Below, piece after piece: positions 1 through 11,274 of a DNA stretch of 64,000 nt. Location: assembly GCF_025698545.1 (NCBI RefSeq), contig NC_068570.1, positions 1,116,001 through 1,180,000 of the forward strand, read 5' to 3'. The stretch's first letter is position 1; each line of letters starts with the position of its first letter. The DNA is from Gossypium raimondii (lineage: Eukaryota > Streptophyta > Magnoliopsida > Malvales > Malvaceae). Under the pieces are notes generated by a model that searched no databases, was not told the origin of the DNA, and worked only from the letters and a program-made list of their open reading frames with translations. A program made the position numbers and the translations under genes.

Positions 1-27
1 ATTTATAACCAATAGGCTTTCTCCTTA

Positions 28-247
28 GGGGAAACACTTACTGAGACCAAGTACCATTCTTGAGAAGGGCATCTAATTCCTCCTTCACAGCATCCTGCCA
101 AGATGGATGCTTCATCGCATCGTGCACATTCACAGGATCAACTTCCTCGTGTGCAACAACCATATAGACCTTGGTCTTAAAAACACTAGCCTTGACTCTT
201 GTAAACATAAGATGTTGATTGTTATAATCACCAACTCTTGTAAACAT
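28..247 (-). pseudogene. Copia reverse-transcriptase N-terminal fragment
   Basis: On the minus strand this encodes the start of a Ty1/Copia reverse transcriptase (RVT_2 type). The segment reads DAMKHPSWQDAVKEELDAL followed by KNGTWS, the usual entry to Copia RT. No other pol domain adjoins it, so it is a fragment. Closely similar fragments lie at 8940-9160 and 20235-20360, each on the 5' side of a P450 gene. It therefore travels as part of the duplicated spacer and is not a fresh insertion. Confidence 0.8.
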
Positions 248-958
248 TTTGGAGGTTATGCAAAATAATGAATGGTTAATGAAAAATTACGAAAGTTGTC
301 CCACTTTGTTTTACTCAATTGAAAAAGTGAAGAGAATTATACATAGTAATTTTAATAATAGAAGAAACCATGGTCATGATCACGGATACCATACGTAATA
401 ATTACTATTATCATGGAGTTAACAATTATTTTAATCAAGACCAATAATTGTGAAAAGACAGAGAAAAGTAATCTAACTCATCTTTCAACCATCGTTAAAT
501 TTTTGCTATTATTAAGCATACAGTACCTTAGTATCTTATAAAGTTTGATGAGGAAATGTTCAATTTCCATTTGTCCAATACCATTTTAGAGAACAATAAA
601 TAGATTGAAATTTTGAGATAATTTACTTAAAGAGGTATCCATTATTTTTAATGGAATGCAATTAAATTTTATTATTAACTATATGCATAATAATAGAATA
701 AGCTTCGAAAATACAAAATGTCATACAAGCCTTTATTTTATTTTATTGATTCCATCATTTTCCACTAAAACCGATCATATGGTTCAATTAAAAGAAGACC
801 TACGATATGGATCTCTAGAGTAGTAGATTTCATTAATTTAATCAAAACCAAATATGTGATGACAAGTGGCTGATAACATTGCAAGATAAATTTGTCATTT
901 TGGAAGTATTCAAATTGATTTTTGATTTCGTGTTTAAATAAATTTTGATTAAATTTTT
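248..958. other. Intergenic spacer, duplicated
   Basis: No gene is seen. The spacer is AT-rich and matches parts of 9380-9760 and 20460-20667 by eye, which are the equivalent spacers of other array units. It ends at the left LTR of the element that begins at 959. Confidence 0.6.
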
Positions 959-1388
959 TGTTAGAGATCGACTTGATTAAGTAATGAACAAGTAAAAAAA
1001 TAGTAGAAGAAATTAAGAAATTAAACACACAAATTTAACGTGAAAAAACTCCTCCAAAGAGGATAAAAAACCACCGGCAAAGATAATTTTACTATAATGG
1101 CAAAAGAAACGAAAAGTACAAAAGATGGAGATAAAAACTAAACCCAGAAAACCCGAAAATAAAGAATCCTCAAAATATAAACACAAAATTCTCTAAATTT
1201 GTTATGAGTTCTAATATCTAATAGGTATAGTTTCTAAGGTTGTAAAAGAGCCTATTTATAGGCTAAATTCATATGTCAAATAATAATAAAATAATCTAAA
1301 CTAACCAGTGTTTGATTGAAACAAATAAACAGATTTTAACTAGAAGATTATTTATCAAATTTAACTGAAATAGGAGTCATACTTAACA
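959..1388 (-). repeat. 3' LTR of the nested gag-only element
   Basis: Starts tgttagagatcgac and ends cttaaca. It pairs with 6012-6440. Beside it at 1389-1405, the minus strand reads AAGGTGGAGATT, a plausible polypurine tract. Confidence 0.8.
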
Positions 1389-1446
1389 AATCTCCACCTT
1401 GACTCATATTTCTACAACGCCATCTTTACCAAAGCTCGCCACGAGC

Positions 1447-2129
1447 CTATCTTGAACTATGATGGGAATTAACTGAGTCGAATCTGTGCTTAGAAACTGG
1501 AAGACTTCTAGCCTTCGACTTGTACACTGCAAAATCAAAACTAACCCGGGTCTGATTTTCACGAACACAGTGCCCTAACTTTTCAAAACCTGCATCCAAA
1601 AAAGAACCTCTCTTCAACGAAACGGTCATACATTTTTCTCTCCTATGACCAAGTTGCCTCCGCTCCAAACGAGTTGACTTCGACTCAGATCGATTTAGGA
1701 CGTCTGTTTCACCGATCCTTTGTAGAACCTTCCAGAATATAAAGACTGCCAGTTCTTTTACCTTTTAACAAAACGAGGACTCCATGAGATATTTTAATGC
1801 CGCTCGACTTGATGTTGATTCTGCATCCTTTCAAGTCTAAAATACTCGAGGAGATGAGATTCTTTTGTAAATCAGGTACATGCCTGATATCAGAGAGTGT
1901 CCTAATCGCCCCATCGTGTGTCCTAATTTTAATAGTACCAATGCCAATTACCTTACTAGACGAATCGTTTCCCATGCGCACATCTCCACCTTCATCCGAA
2001 CTATATTTGGAGAACCGTTCTCTATTGGGAGACATGTGGAAAGAACATCCTGAATCTAGGATCCAGTTGGACGTGAGCTTGGAGTTATCGCTCTTTGACA
2101 CTAACAAGAAATCATCACTGCTTTAATCG
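1447..2129 (-). pseudogene. Copia gag-protease 3' part: protease start and pre-integrase remnant
   Basis: The minus strand encodes a retropepsin-like start (WILDSGCSFHMSPNRERF, with the catalytic Asp of DSG kept), then VPDLQKNLIS and LYILEGST. A diverged pre-integrase segment follows (RRQLGHRREK, then FEKLGHCVRENQ, ending HSSR). After that the element goes straight to the polypurine tract, so integrase, RT and RNase H are missing. The frame breaks between the protease and pre-integrase parts (about 1668-1709). The 5' part of gag lies at 5236-5963, beyond the inserted solo LTR. Confidence 0.75.
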
Positions 2130-2134
2130 GCCAA

Positions 2135-5100
2135 TGTAACACCCCTAACCTATGTCCGTCGTTAGACTAGGGTTATGAGGCATCACCAAACAAAACACAG
2201 TTCAAATAAGACATTTTTCACAATTCATTAGCACAGTAATGTAAAAAAAAATTAATAAACGAACTATAATACAATATCTAACCATTTCAATTACATTTGC
2301 TAATTCAAAACTTTCAAGCCAAGCCTTCAAATATCAAAACCAACTTGTACATAATTGATAATTACAAAAATTCAAGCCATGTGACCATCGTTTCTAGGAT
2401 ATTCGAATACTCAATTTATAATCAATCATATTTTATTTTATATACCAAGCATATATATATATATATATATCGAGACACCTATTTGATTATATCCATTTCA
2501 TAGCAAATCAATGATCATACCATTTTATAAAACTAAATATTTTCGCATATTACATCTTTCCAACTTATACCATTATCTAAATAACACACGTAATATTTAA
2601 TAAACATTATACATGCACCTATTGAAATACTTTAGTCATATCTCACAATTCAATAATCATTTACTAATAAAATGTTAAGTAATTCTATTCATGACCAATT
2701 ATATTTTAACATCATCAAACCATACAAATAACACCCTAAAACCATAAACCATTTCTATGTTCAATTACCATATCATTTCATTTTAAACATTATATTTGTA
2801 TATGCATTTTACTAGATTAAATTTTAACCATTTTAGAATATAAATGCCAAATCATAAATATCTAATTTGCAAGCTAATTAACATATCTAATATGTTATCT
2901 TCAACCGCAAACATGATTCCCATATCTAATTCGCATGTGAATTATCATACCACTAATTCATATATATACAACTAATTAACACTTTCAAATATCAATCATC
3001 CAAATTAACTTCCATGTCATTTAGATCATGTACATTCTTTGTCATTTAAAACCGAGCCTAACTAGTCAAACACCCTAGCCGAATACTAGCTAAATATATG
3101 CACTACTCATATTTAACCTTTAATCAAAACACACCATTTATTTAATTCATTGCTAGACACATATATATACATGCCAAAACCTAATCAACCAATCATAACC
3201 ACACACAACCATCAAGCAAAAGCATAAATTTCAAGATTTACAAAATGAACAAGTCATTTTTGAATGGCTTATTATATACATGTCCAAAATCAGACCAAAA
3301 TACATATTAGCCTATACATGCCATAAGTTCGAAATAAAAATTTTTAAAAATACCGAAAGTAGACGACGTGTGATTGACTTCGCTAACGATCCCCGAACAC
3401 GTAACAACCCCTAAAATCTATAAATCAATGACAAATAAAATACAAAGTAAGCTAACTTAGCTTAGTAAGCCTTTAACAAATATATATATATAAAAATCAT
3501 ATAATTTCATAAGCAATTTATCAAAGCCGAATATACACATATATAAACATTACTAATACATTCATTAATCTCAAGTCATTTTTGTCATAGCCATTTGCTT
3601 AAACACAAGCTCCCAATCATAAACCAATAATTAACATAAGGCGTAATATACCTATTATATAAACACATATACATATAATAGCAATGTGTATCATTTTTGT
3701 TATATAACCAACCAAATTACTTACCTAATTATCAAATAGGTAATTAAATTTCACATACCTTATCATTATAACTTATTAATCCCATTCGATACCACATCGA
3801 CATAAAGCCTTCTAATCACAAATCCAGATATGATACATCGGCACGAAGCCTGCTAGGCATAAAGCCTGATCTAATACACCAACATAAAGCCTGCTAGGCA
3901 TAAAGCCCGATAAAATTTACCGGCATAAAGCCTGCTAGGCACAGAGCCTGAATATCACTGATATAAAGTCGATCTTACACATAATTCTTATATAGGAGAT
4001 CCTACTTATTCTTTAAGATTCATTCTAAGCTTTTCAAACATCGTATCTTAGTAAAATCGAACTCGTACCCAAAACTTGCAAGCATCCATACATTCGACTA
4101 TTAGTAGGAAAAATTCGTACAATTAAATTCAGCATATAAAATTCATATACATTCTAATTTAACGAAATTTATTTGCTAATAGACTTACCTCGGACGATGA
4201 AAATCGAAACAGGACGATTAATCGACGACTTTGGTTTTTCATCGATCCAACTTTGATTTCTTTGGTTCTTGATCTAAATGTATTCAAAATAAACTAATTT
4301 AAATATAATTGCATTCAATTTAGTCCAAAAACACATAAATGGCAAATTACCATTTTGCCCCTGACATTTTACAATTTTTACAATTTAGTCCCTAGTGCAT
4401 AAAATACAAAATACACAAAATTTGCACACACCATGCTAGGGTCGAATGTTCCTTGTCTTCATACAAGTCCTCATATTACATTTATTTCACATTTTAGTCC
4501 CTTCAAATTTTATTTTCACAATTTAGCCCTAATTACTCAAATTCACCAAAAATTCAAAGACAAAACATATTAATCTAACACATATATTTCATATTTCACT
4601 TACTAACATCATAATAATCAAACATTAATCAATGGCACATTTCAAAAGCATCAAAATTCACAAAATTAAGACACGGGTTTTGAAGTATTCGAAGCAACGA
4701 TCTCAAAAACATAAAAATCATCAAAAACTGAGCTAGAACTCACCTTGAATCAAACTAATCAATGGCCAAATACCTAGCTTTGTTTCTTTGTTTTCTTTAG
4801 TTTAGTTTCGGTTAAGAAAGATGGAGAAATATGGAGTTTAATTTGATATAATGTTACATATATTGTCATAATTATTAGTATACTTATTTAACCTTTGTTT
4901 CTAAATTTTTAAACCTTATAATACAAGGTTATTTTGACCAATACCACCCACTAACTATATTTTGGTTTTATTGCATCATAAATCCCCTACTTTAGAAAGA
5001 CAACAACAATTAGATACTTTTAGATTTAACCCTTAAATTTTTATTTTACGCGATTAAGCCATTTTCTTTAATCGGTCACTCAAAAAAAAAACAAAAATTA

Positions 5101-5230
5101 AAACACGAAAATTTCACACAAACAAATTAACACATGATAAACTCAAAAAATAATATTAAAATATTTTTCAGACTCGAATTTGTGGTCCTGAAATCACTAT
5201 TCCGATTAGGGTTGAAATCGGGCTGTTATA
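2135..5230. mobile_element. Solo LTR (probably Ty3/Gypsy), 3.1 kb, with 5-bp TSD
   Basis: A block starting TGTAACACCCC and ending TGTTATA sits inside the gag gene of the surrounding element. Flanking GCCAA at 2130-2134 and 5231-5235 is a perfect 5-bp target duplication. No gag or pol coding is visible inside, so this looks like an LTR left by LTR-LTR recombination. It holds a short tandem motif, 'gcataaagcctgctaggc', repeated around 3840-3960. The ends are inverted repeats, so orientation is not assigned. Gypsy assignment rests on the LTR ends and size only. Confidence 0.8.
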
Positions 5231-5235
5231 GCCAA

Positions 5236-5963
5236 ATTAGCATCAGCTACATCTTCCTCATTGCTCTTAGTAGCTCTTTTATTTCACAGTTTATAACAAT
5301 CTGCTTTGACGTGACCTAACTTTTTACAATAGCGACACCTTTTGTCTTGTTTCTTTGATGCTATCAAAACGGAAGCTTGCCTATCTGCTTGCTATCCAAA
5401 TGAAGCTTATTGTCGAGTTTGTTTTTACTCAACAAATAACCCTTCACATCTTCGAACGAGAGTTTGTCTTTGCCATAAATCAGGTTCTCTCTGAAAGACT
5501 TGTATGAAGGGGGTAAAGAGCAAAATAATAGCATAGCTTGATCTTCATCATCAATATGAACCTCAATGTTCTTTAAATTATTTAAAAGAGTAATGAATTG
5601 ATTGATGTGATCTCTAAGAAGCTCACCTTCGTTCATGCAAAACGTAAATAGATGTTGTTTTAACACTAAATGGTTAGCCAGAGACTTAGTTGCACAAAGA
5701 GTTTCTAACATTTTCCATAAGGTAGATGAGGTCTTCTCCATCAATACCTCCTGCAATACCATATTCGCGAGGCACAACTGGATTGCAGACAAAATCTTTT
5801 CATCAAGCTCTTCCCATTCTATTTTATTTAGATTCGCAGGCTTTTTCCCGGTAACAACCTTTTTCAAACTGGATTGAACTAGAATTGTCATCATCCGAAC
5901 TTGCCACAGATTGAAATTTGTCTCACCACCGAACTTCTCAATTTCAAACTTTGTTGCTGCCAT
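5236..5963 (-). pseudogene. Copia-type gag, 5' part with zinc knuckle
   Basis: The minus-strand ORF starts at the ATG at 5961-5963 and encodes a capsid-type Gag of the UBN2 class (FGGETNFNLWQVRMM, later LPPSYKSFRENLIYGKDKL). The reading frame stops at 5364. The following sequence in another frame gives a CCHC zinc knuckle (RCRYCKKLGHVKADCYKL) near 5300-5345. The gene is then cut by the solo LTR at 5235. The protein is the counterpart of the gag at 56233-57330. Confidence 0.8.
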
Positions 5964-6011
5964 ATCTGAATGGGCTGATCTATAAAAATTGAACTAGCTC
6001 TGATATCACTT

Positions 6012-6440
6012 GTTAGAGATCGACCCGATTAAGCAAAGAACAAGTAAAAAAATAGCAAAAGAAATTGAGAAATTGAACATAAAAATTTAATGTGTAAAAA
6101 CTCCTCCAAAGTGGATAAAAAATTACGGGCAAAGATAATTTTACTATAGTGGCAAAAGAAACGAAGAGTACAAAAGATAGAGATAAAAACTAAACTCCAA
6201 AAACCCAAAAATAAAGAACTCTCAAAAGGTAAACACAAAATTCTCTAAATGTGTTATGAGTTCTAATATTTAATGGGTGTATTTTCTAAGGTTGTAAGAG
6301 AGCCTATTTATAGGCTAAATTCATATGTCAAATATTAATAAAATAATCTAAACTAATCAGTGTTTGATTGAAACAAATAAATAGAGTTTGACTAGAAGAT
6401 TATTTTTCAAATTTGACTGAAATAGGAGTCATACTTATCA
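6012..6440 (-). repeat. 5' LTR of the nested gag-only element
   Basis: Starts tgttagagatcgaccc and ends cttatca. The adjoining internal bases at about 5995-6011 read TGATATCA on the plus strand (TGATATCA again on minus), in the position of the initiator-Met primer-binding site. Confidence 0.8.
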
Positions 6441-6539
6441 CTTTTGTTTGAATTATATTATAGTTTGTTAGTTGATTCCATAGACATCTATGATATTTTA
6501 TAATATTTCATATGTCTAATATCCAACAAACAATAGTAA

Positions 6540-6575
6540 TTAATTGCTGGATTGGTAAATAAAAGTAGGAAGACG
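6540..6575 (-). pseudogene. Vestigial P450 exon 2 tail downstream of copy A
   Basis: About 36 bases repeat the last codons of a P450 exon 2 (aggaagacga, preceded by attggtaaa) just beyond the real 3' end of copy A. The same vestige is found downstream of copy E at 20773-20813. It marks a lost neighbouring gene end. Confidence 0.6.
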
Positions 6576-6601
6576 ATTATCTATTAAATATAGGTCTAAA
6601 A

Positions 6602-8309
6602 TCAAACAAATAATAGTAATTGATTGTGGGATTGGTAAACAAAATTAGGAAGACGAGGAGATATTTGAACTTCCAATGGAGTTGCTTTAGGGCTGGTCAA
6701 TCCTGGACCTTCACGCATATCAACTATTTCGTTTGTTAGAGTTTCAATCTCGAACCAATGCAATACATTAGCTAGTGTAAGTTCCAGAATCTTGAGCGCA
6801 AATGAAACTCCAGGGCACATTCTTCTACCACTGCTAAATGGAATAAGTTCAAAGTCATGTCCCTTTACATCAATATCTTTATGGGTAGTCATAAATCTTT
6901 CTGGTTGAAATTTTAAAGGATCTTCCCATATTTGTGAATCACGTTGTATCTTTTGAAGATTAAGAATAAGCCAAGTGCCAGTTGAAATATCGTATCCATG
7001 AACTGAGCAATCTTCAATGGCTTCATGGATTACAGCGAGTGGAGCAGCAGGATAGAGGCGTAGTGTTTCTTTAATGACAGATTGGAGGTACACCAAGTTT
7101 TTAGTATCTGATTCTGTAACTAAGAGTCTATCTTTACCAACATGAATGTCTAATTCTTGTTTGACCTTGTTCAATGCATCGCGATTATTGAGTAATAAAG
7201 ATAAAGCCCATGTCATTGTAATTGATGTGGTATCTTCCGCAGCTAAGATAAGTGCCTATTAAATCATTTACCGTAAAACTATTAATATCAGATTGAAATT
7301 GGTATTCAGGCGAATGATGAATATAAATATCAAACAAATATAGGATTTGATTAAGAAATGTACGTACGAGACTGACGGCTTTGTTGATGGTATCGGCATC
7401 GTGCTCCTCTGCATCACGAAGAATAGATAGCATCACTCCCATGAAATCTTCCTCACTGTTTGCCTCATTTTCAGCTCTCTTTTCTTTGTGCTCTCGTAGC
7501 CATTCCTCCACAACTTGGTCCAATTCTTTGGCTACCTTCTTCATAAGCTTTTTGTCGCCACCAAAGTCCGACCATCTCAGATACGGTAAGGCATCCGATA
7601 CCACGAACTTTCCAGTTAGTTCAAACAAGTCGTCCAACGACTTCTTCCATTTCACGGTTTCATCTCCTTCGTATGAATTCGGTATTCGCTTCCCTACAAC
7701 AATCCTTAGTATCACGTTAAGAGTAACATCTCTGAACCATCTCTTCATCTCCACAATTACTTTGCCACAGTTACTACTTTTCTTCTTGTTCCACATCTGG
7801 TATAATTGTTGCAGTGATGCCTTCACCTCGGATTCCCGCACAGGTTTAAGCAATTCGAGTCGGTGATTTGAGAGGAGCTCAATAGTGGCGAATTTGCGCA
7901 CTTGACGCCAATAAGGTCCATACGGTGCAAAGGCTATCATGGCAGAGTTGTAACCCAAAATTTCCCAGCTTGCAAGCTTTGGACGAGTGGCAAACGCTTT
8001 ATCGTTTATGGTGAGACATTCTTTAGCTATCTCCCAATTGCTCACCACCAAAGCTCTATGCACACCCAACCTGATGGTGAAGATTCCTCCATATTTGTCT
8101 GCCAGGTTACCCAAGCTTATATGAGGTGGTTGTGGCCCTCCTAAGAGGCGGAGATGACCAATAATAGGCCATGCTCCACCAGCTTCTGGTGCTGTTTTCT
8201 TCAAGTTTGTGTTTCTTCTTGAGATCCATAGGAAAGAGAAAAGAAACAGTAGTGGAAAAGTAATGATTGCAACAGTTGATGTTACTGTGACTGAATGAAA
8301 ATAATCCAT
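6602..8309 (-). CDS. Cytochrome P450, CYP82D-like (copy A), intact with extended C-terminus
   Basis: Exon 1 is 7368-8309 (314 codons) and exon 2 is 6602-7255; the 112-bp intron starts GTACGT and ends AG, phase 0. Predicted product: 531 aa. Visible landmarks are an N-terminal membrane anchor (residues about 8-30), a hinge with APEAGG then AWPIIGHL, an I-helix LAAEDTTS (315-325), KETLR (ExxR, 376-380), PERF (432-435) and the haem loop [11 protein letters not shown] with Cys461. It should be an ER-anchored monooxygenase working with P450 reductase. Known CYP82 enzymes act on terpenoids, coumarins and flavones; in cotton, CYP82D members are linked to gossypol and cell-death control, but this copy's substrate is unknown. 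The stop codon used by paralogs (TAA) is CAA here, adding six residues (QLLLFV). Residues about 228-256 differ unusually from copy E. Confidence 0.9.
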
Positions 8310-8367
8310 TTCTGGATTCTTACTTTAATCTAAGATCTATACGCAATAGCAGAGATGAGAGAGTTGG

Positions 8368-8374
8368 ATTTATA
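8368..8374 (-). promoter_or_regulatory. TATA box of copy A
   Basis: The minus strand reads CCCTATAAATCCAACTC about 60 bp before the ATG. The motif is conserved in position before most paralogs. A second identical module lies at 8561-8567, a duplicated promoter block. Confidence 0.6.
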
Positions 8375-8560
8375 GGGTTAATTTAATGTCACCGCAGCGC
8401 AGGGGTATCATCATTCACCATTTATTCAACCGATAGCATCCCTATTTGCCTTTTAACTTATGGTTCAGAAGGTAATAAATTCTCTCTATGAATTTTGGGT
8501 CTCGTTGTGGAAAACAGTGTATTGACCTAGGAAATTCATAGATCTATATGCGGGAGTTGG

Positions 8561-8567
8561 ATTTATA
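8561..8567 (-). promoter_or_regulatory. Second TATA-like module upstream of copy A
   Basis: Repeats the TATAAAT context of 8368-8374 in a duplicated segment; copy D has the same pair (19754 and 19927). Copies B and F keep only one module of this type near the gene (13536, 29787). Confidence 0.45.
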
Positions 8568-8939
8568 GGGTTAAATAATGTCACAGCATCGCCTATCATT
8601 ATTGACCACTCTTTCAACCGATAGCATTTTTTTTTTGTCTTTTAATATAAGGTTGGAAAGAAAGATATATATATATTCTCTTTTCATTTTGTCTCCCATC
8701 GTTGAAAACTGAGTATATCGACTGCTAAATATTATTGAGAAATACATATTAATCTTTAGTTGTCAAAATGGCTAATTGTGATCAACCGCAAGAGCCAAAA
8801 CAGTCCATATAGTATTAGACCTTACAATTGGGCTAAACGTCTCATATTAATCATAGCCTATCACTTTTGTCACCAACCTGGATTTATATCAAGCTATTGA
8901 TCCATCGGGGTTCATTCTGATATTAAATAACCATTTACA

Positions 8940-9160
8940 ACTAATAGGCTTTCTTCTTAGGGGAAAAACTTACAGAGACTAAGTACCATTCTTGAGAAGG
9001 GCATCTAATTCCTCCTTCACAGCTTCCTGCCAAGATGGATGCTTCATCGCCTCATGCATATTCACAAGATCAATTTCCTCGTGTGCAACAACCATATAGA
9101 CCTTGGTTTTAAAAACACTAGCCTTGGCTCTTGTAAACATAAGATGTTGATTGTTATAAT
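8940..9160 (-). pseudogene. Copia reverse-transcriptase fragment, second copy
   Basis: Same RVT_2 start as at 28-247 (KHPSWQ...EELDALLKNGT on the minus strand), flanked by the same spacer. It is a duplicated fossil marking the array unit. Confidence 0.75.
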
Positions 9161-9755
9161 CGGATACACTAAAGATTATAAGATTCTAAATTTGTGAGTA
9201 AATATAATTATGTAATATTCAAGATAAGTTTTCAATTAAATTTTTGTGGAGAAAAAATAGTTGATAATAATATATTAGAATTTTTATTTTAACTTTTCAT
9301 GCATCGATGTAATATATTCCTACAGTAACAATATCATGAAAAAGATTTTAAAAATACTCGGTGGTTAAATCTCATACATTTTGGTAGTTGTACAAAATAA
9401 TGAATGGTAAATAAAAATTATAAAAGTTATCCACTGGTTTGACTCCATTGCAAAAGTGAATAGAATAATACATAGTAATTTTAATAAGAGAAGAAACCAT
9501 GGTCATGATCAGGGTTACCATACCATACGTAATCATTACTATTATCATGGAGTTAACGATTATTTTAATAGTGAAAGGAAAGAGAAAAGTAATCTAACTC
9601 ATCTTTCAACAATCGTTAAATTTTTGCTGTATATTATTAATGTGGTATGAATAAGCATACAGTTCCTTAGTATCTTATAAAGTTTGATGAGGAAATGTTC
9701 AATTTCCATTTGTCCAATACCATTTTTATAGAACAATAAATAGATTGAAATTTGA
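9161..9755. other. Intergenic spacer
   Basis: AT-rich, no gene seen. Part (9380-9755) matches 248-600. Confidence 0.5.
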
Positions 9756-10080
9756 CACCTAAATTAGGCTTTTATCCAATTAGGTTTTTGAGCAATTGAC
9801 TTTTTGGTTCAAATTAGTACATGAATTTAGTTTCGTAGTTCAAACTGGTTCAAATAAATTATTTACTGTATGTACTAATTTGGACCATAAAACTTAATGC
9901 AGATACCAATTTGAACCAAGAAACCTAGTTCAAGTGTCTAATTAGACCAAAATAAACTTTAAGTACCAAATTGAACTTTAAAGACACATTCACGTATTTA
10001 ATTGGACAAAAAAAAAACATTAGGTACTAATTTGAAACTTGAAACTAAGTTTAGATACCAAAATGTAGATTTACCCAAAA
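9756..10080. repeat. Dispersed non-coding repeat, copy 1
   Basis: About 320 bp built of phrases such as 'ccaattaggtttttgagcaattgactttttgg' (shortened here) and 'caaactggttc'. A second copy in the same orientation lies at 11275-11600. Class unknown; possibly MITE-like. Confidence 0.5.
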
Positions 10081-10337
10081 ATAAATAAGATAGATAATGG
10101 TTTTTCCTTTTATATCATTATTGAGAGAGATAGATAACAAAATGTACTATTTAAGTGCCATATGCCAATCTTAACCCATGTTTCAAACAAGTTTTGGTAA
10201 TAGGAGAAAAAAGTCAAATTTGCTGACTTTTTAGGGGTTAAAAATTAATTTCATTGAGCTGACTCAATCTTGACTTAATTGTCATTAATATTTTTATTAA
10301 TGCAAAAGATCATGTGCTTGAGCGTGTTAAAACATGT

Positions 10338-10570
10338 CATTACAAAATAACTCATTTTTACTGGTATTTATAAGCGTCGGTAAAAGTAAGAAAAAGGCCT
10401 ATAATAATTTTACTGGCATTTATTTGACCGCCGGCTAAGCTCGTGCTAGTAAAATTTTCCGGCGGGCTGGCCACAAGTGCCAGTAAAATGCAAAACTTTT
10501 GTTGGCACAAATTTTCCCAGCACTTTCAAATCTAGTCGAAAGTAAAATACTTTTTAAGACAATTTAAGAT
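10338..10570. mobile_element. CACTA-like transposon end (remnant)
   Basis: Begins cattacaaaataa, resembling a degraded CACTACAA terminus. It is followed by repeated subterminal motifs in both orientations: ttttactggtattta, ttttactggcattta and the inverted tgccagtaaaat, with ccgccgg between. This pattern is typical of CACTA subterminal regions. No transposase and no second terminus were found. Confidence 0.45.
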
Positions 10571-11274
10571 GCGAGTAAAATTCATATTAAAATTTTAAAA
10601 ACTTTCAAAGAATTTATAAATTTCGACAACTTGTGCTGTTCCGGCTCCTGTTAACGTCGCTATTGCATGCGCGTGACATCCCTGAAATCAACACATCCCA
10701 CAAATCAACATATGTATATAAGATTAATTGCTTAATACAGGTCAGAGATTACGTTACTAACTTCAAAGCGGGAGAGACCATTTCCAAAGATGAAATCCAC
10801 TGAACCTTCAATGTAACAATATTTATAGTTCTCTCACCATTATATATATAGTTAAGTATTATCATGGTTCTTTCTCTATTATGTATATATCATCATTGTT
10901 TACTTATTCAACAAAAGTATCTTTTATCTTTTATCGTTTAATTATGATTCTCACTATTATATAGTATGCTCATTCACTATTCATTCAAGGAAAGCTTATC
11001 TCTCCTTTATATATATATTTAATCGAGCGGAATTGCATCACTTCTTATTCACATTACATTTAACAGCCTCTTAGTTTTATTAATTTAATTTTACTTTCAT
11101 CCACTTAATTTTATTTTACATTCTTCTAGCATGTGTACTACGTACTAGGAAATAATGTGTGAAGAAATAAAATATTTGAAAAGGTACAGTCTTTATCATT
11201 TTGAAGTATTTGGTTCTAGAATTTTTTTAGAGAAACAATCTTTAATTGATATCTGAAAATAAAAGGTAAATATA
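10571..11274. other. AT-rich spacer
   Basis: No gene seen. Contains tatatata runs and 'attatcatggttctct' phrases that recur at 15270-15650. Confidence 0.4.

Larger units (their letters stand above)
959..6440 (-). mobile_element. Non-autonomous Copia-type LTR element (gag-only, TR-GAG-like), nested
   Basis: Two LTRs in the same orientation (959-1388 and 6012-6440), each TG...CA, bound an internal region read on the minus strand. The internal region holds gag, a zinc knuckle, the start of a protease and a pre-integrase remnant; integrase core, RT and RNase H are absent. A 3.1 kb solo LTR (2135-5230) interrupts gag. The right flank reads ctttt and the left flank ttttt, a probable degraded 5-bp target duplication. 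The matching spacer near copy E (about 20668-20690) lacks the element and supplies the empty site, so insertion came after the A/E duplication. The element at 55731-58151 is a sister with the same domain content. Confidence 0.85.

Noticed and set aside
3840-3960. Short direct repeats 'gcataaagcctgctaggc' resembling a CRISPR-like array
   Set aside because: The units are too few, too irregular and lie inside a plant LTR; nothing prokaryotic is present.
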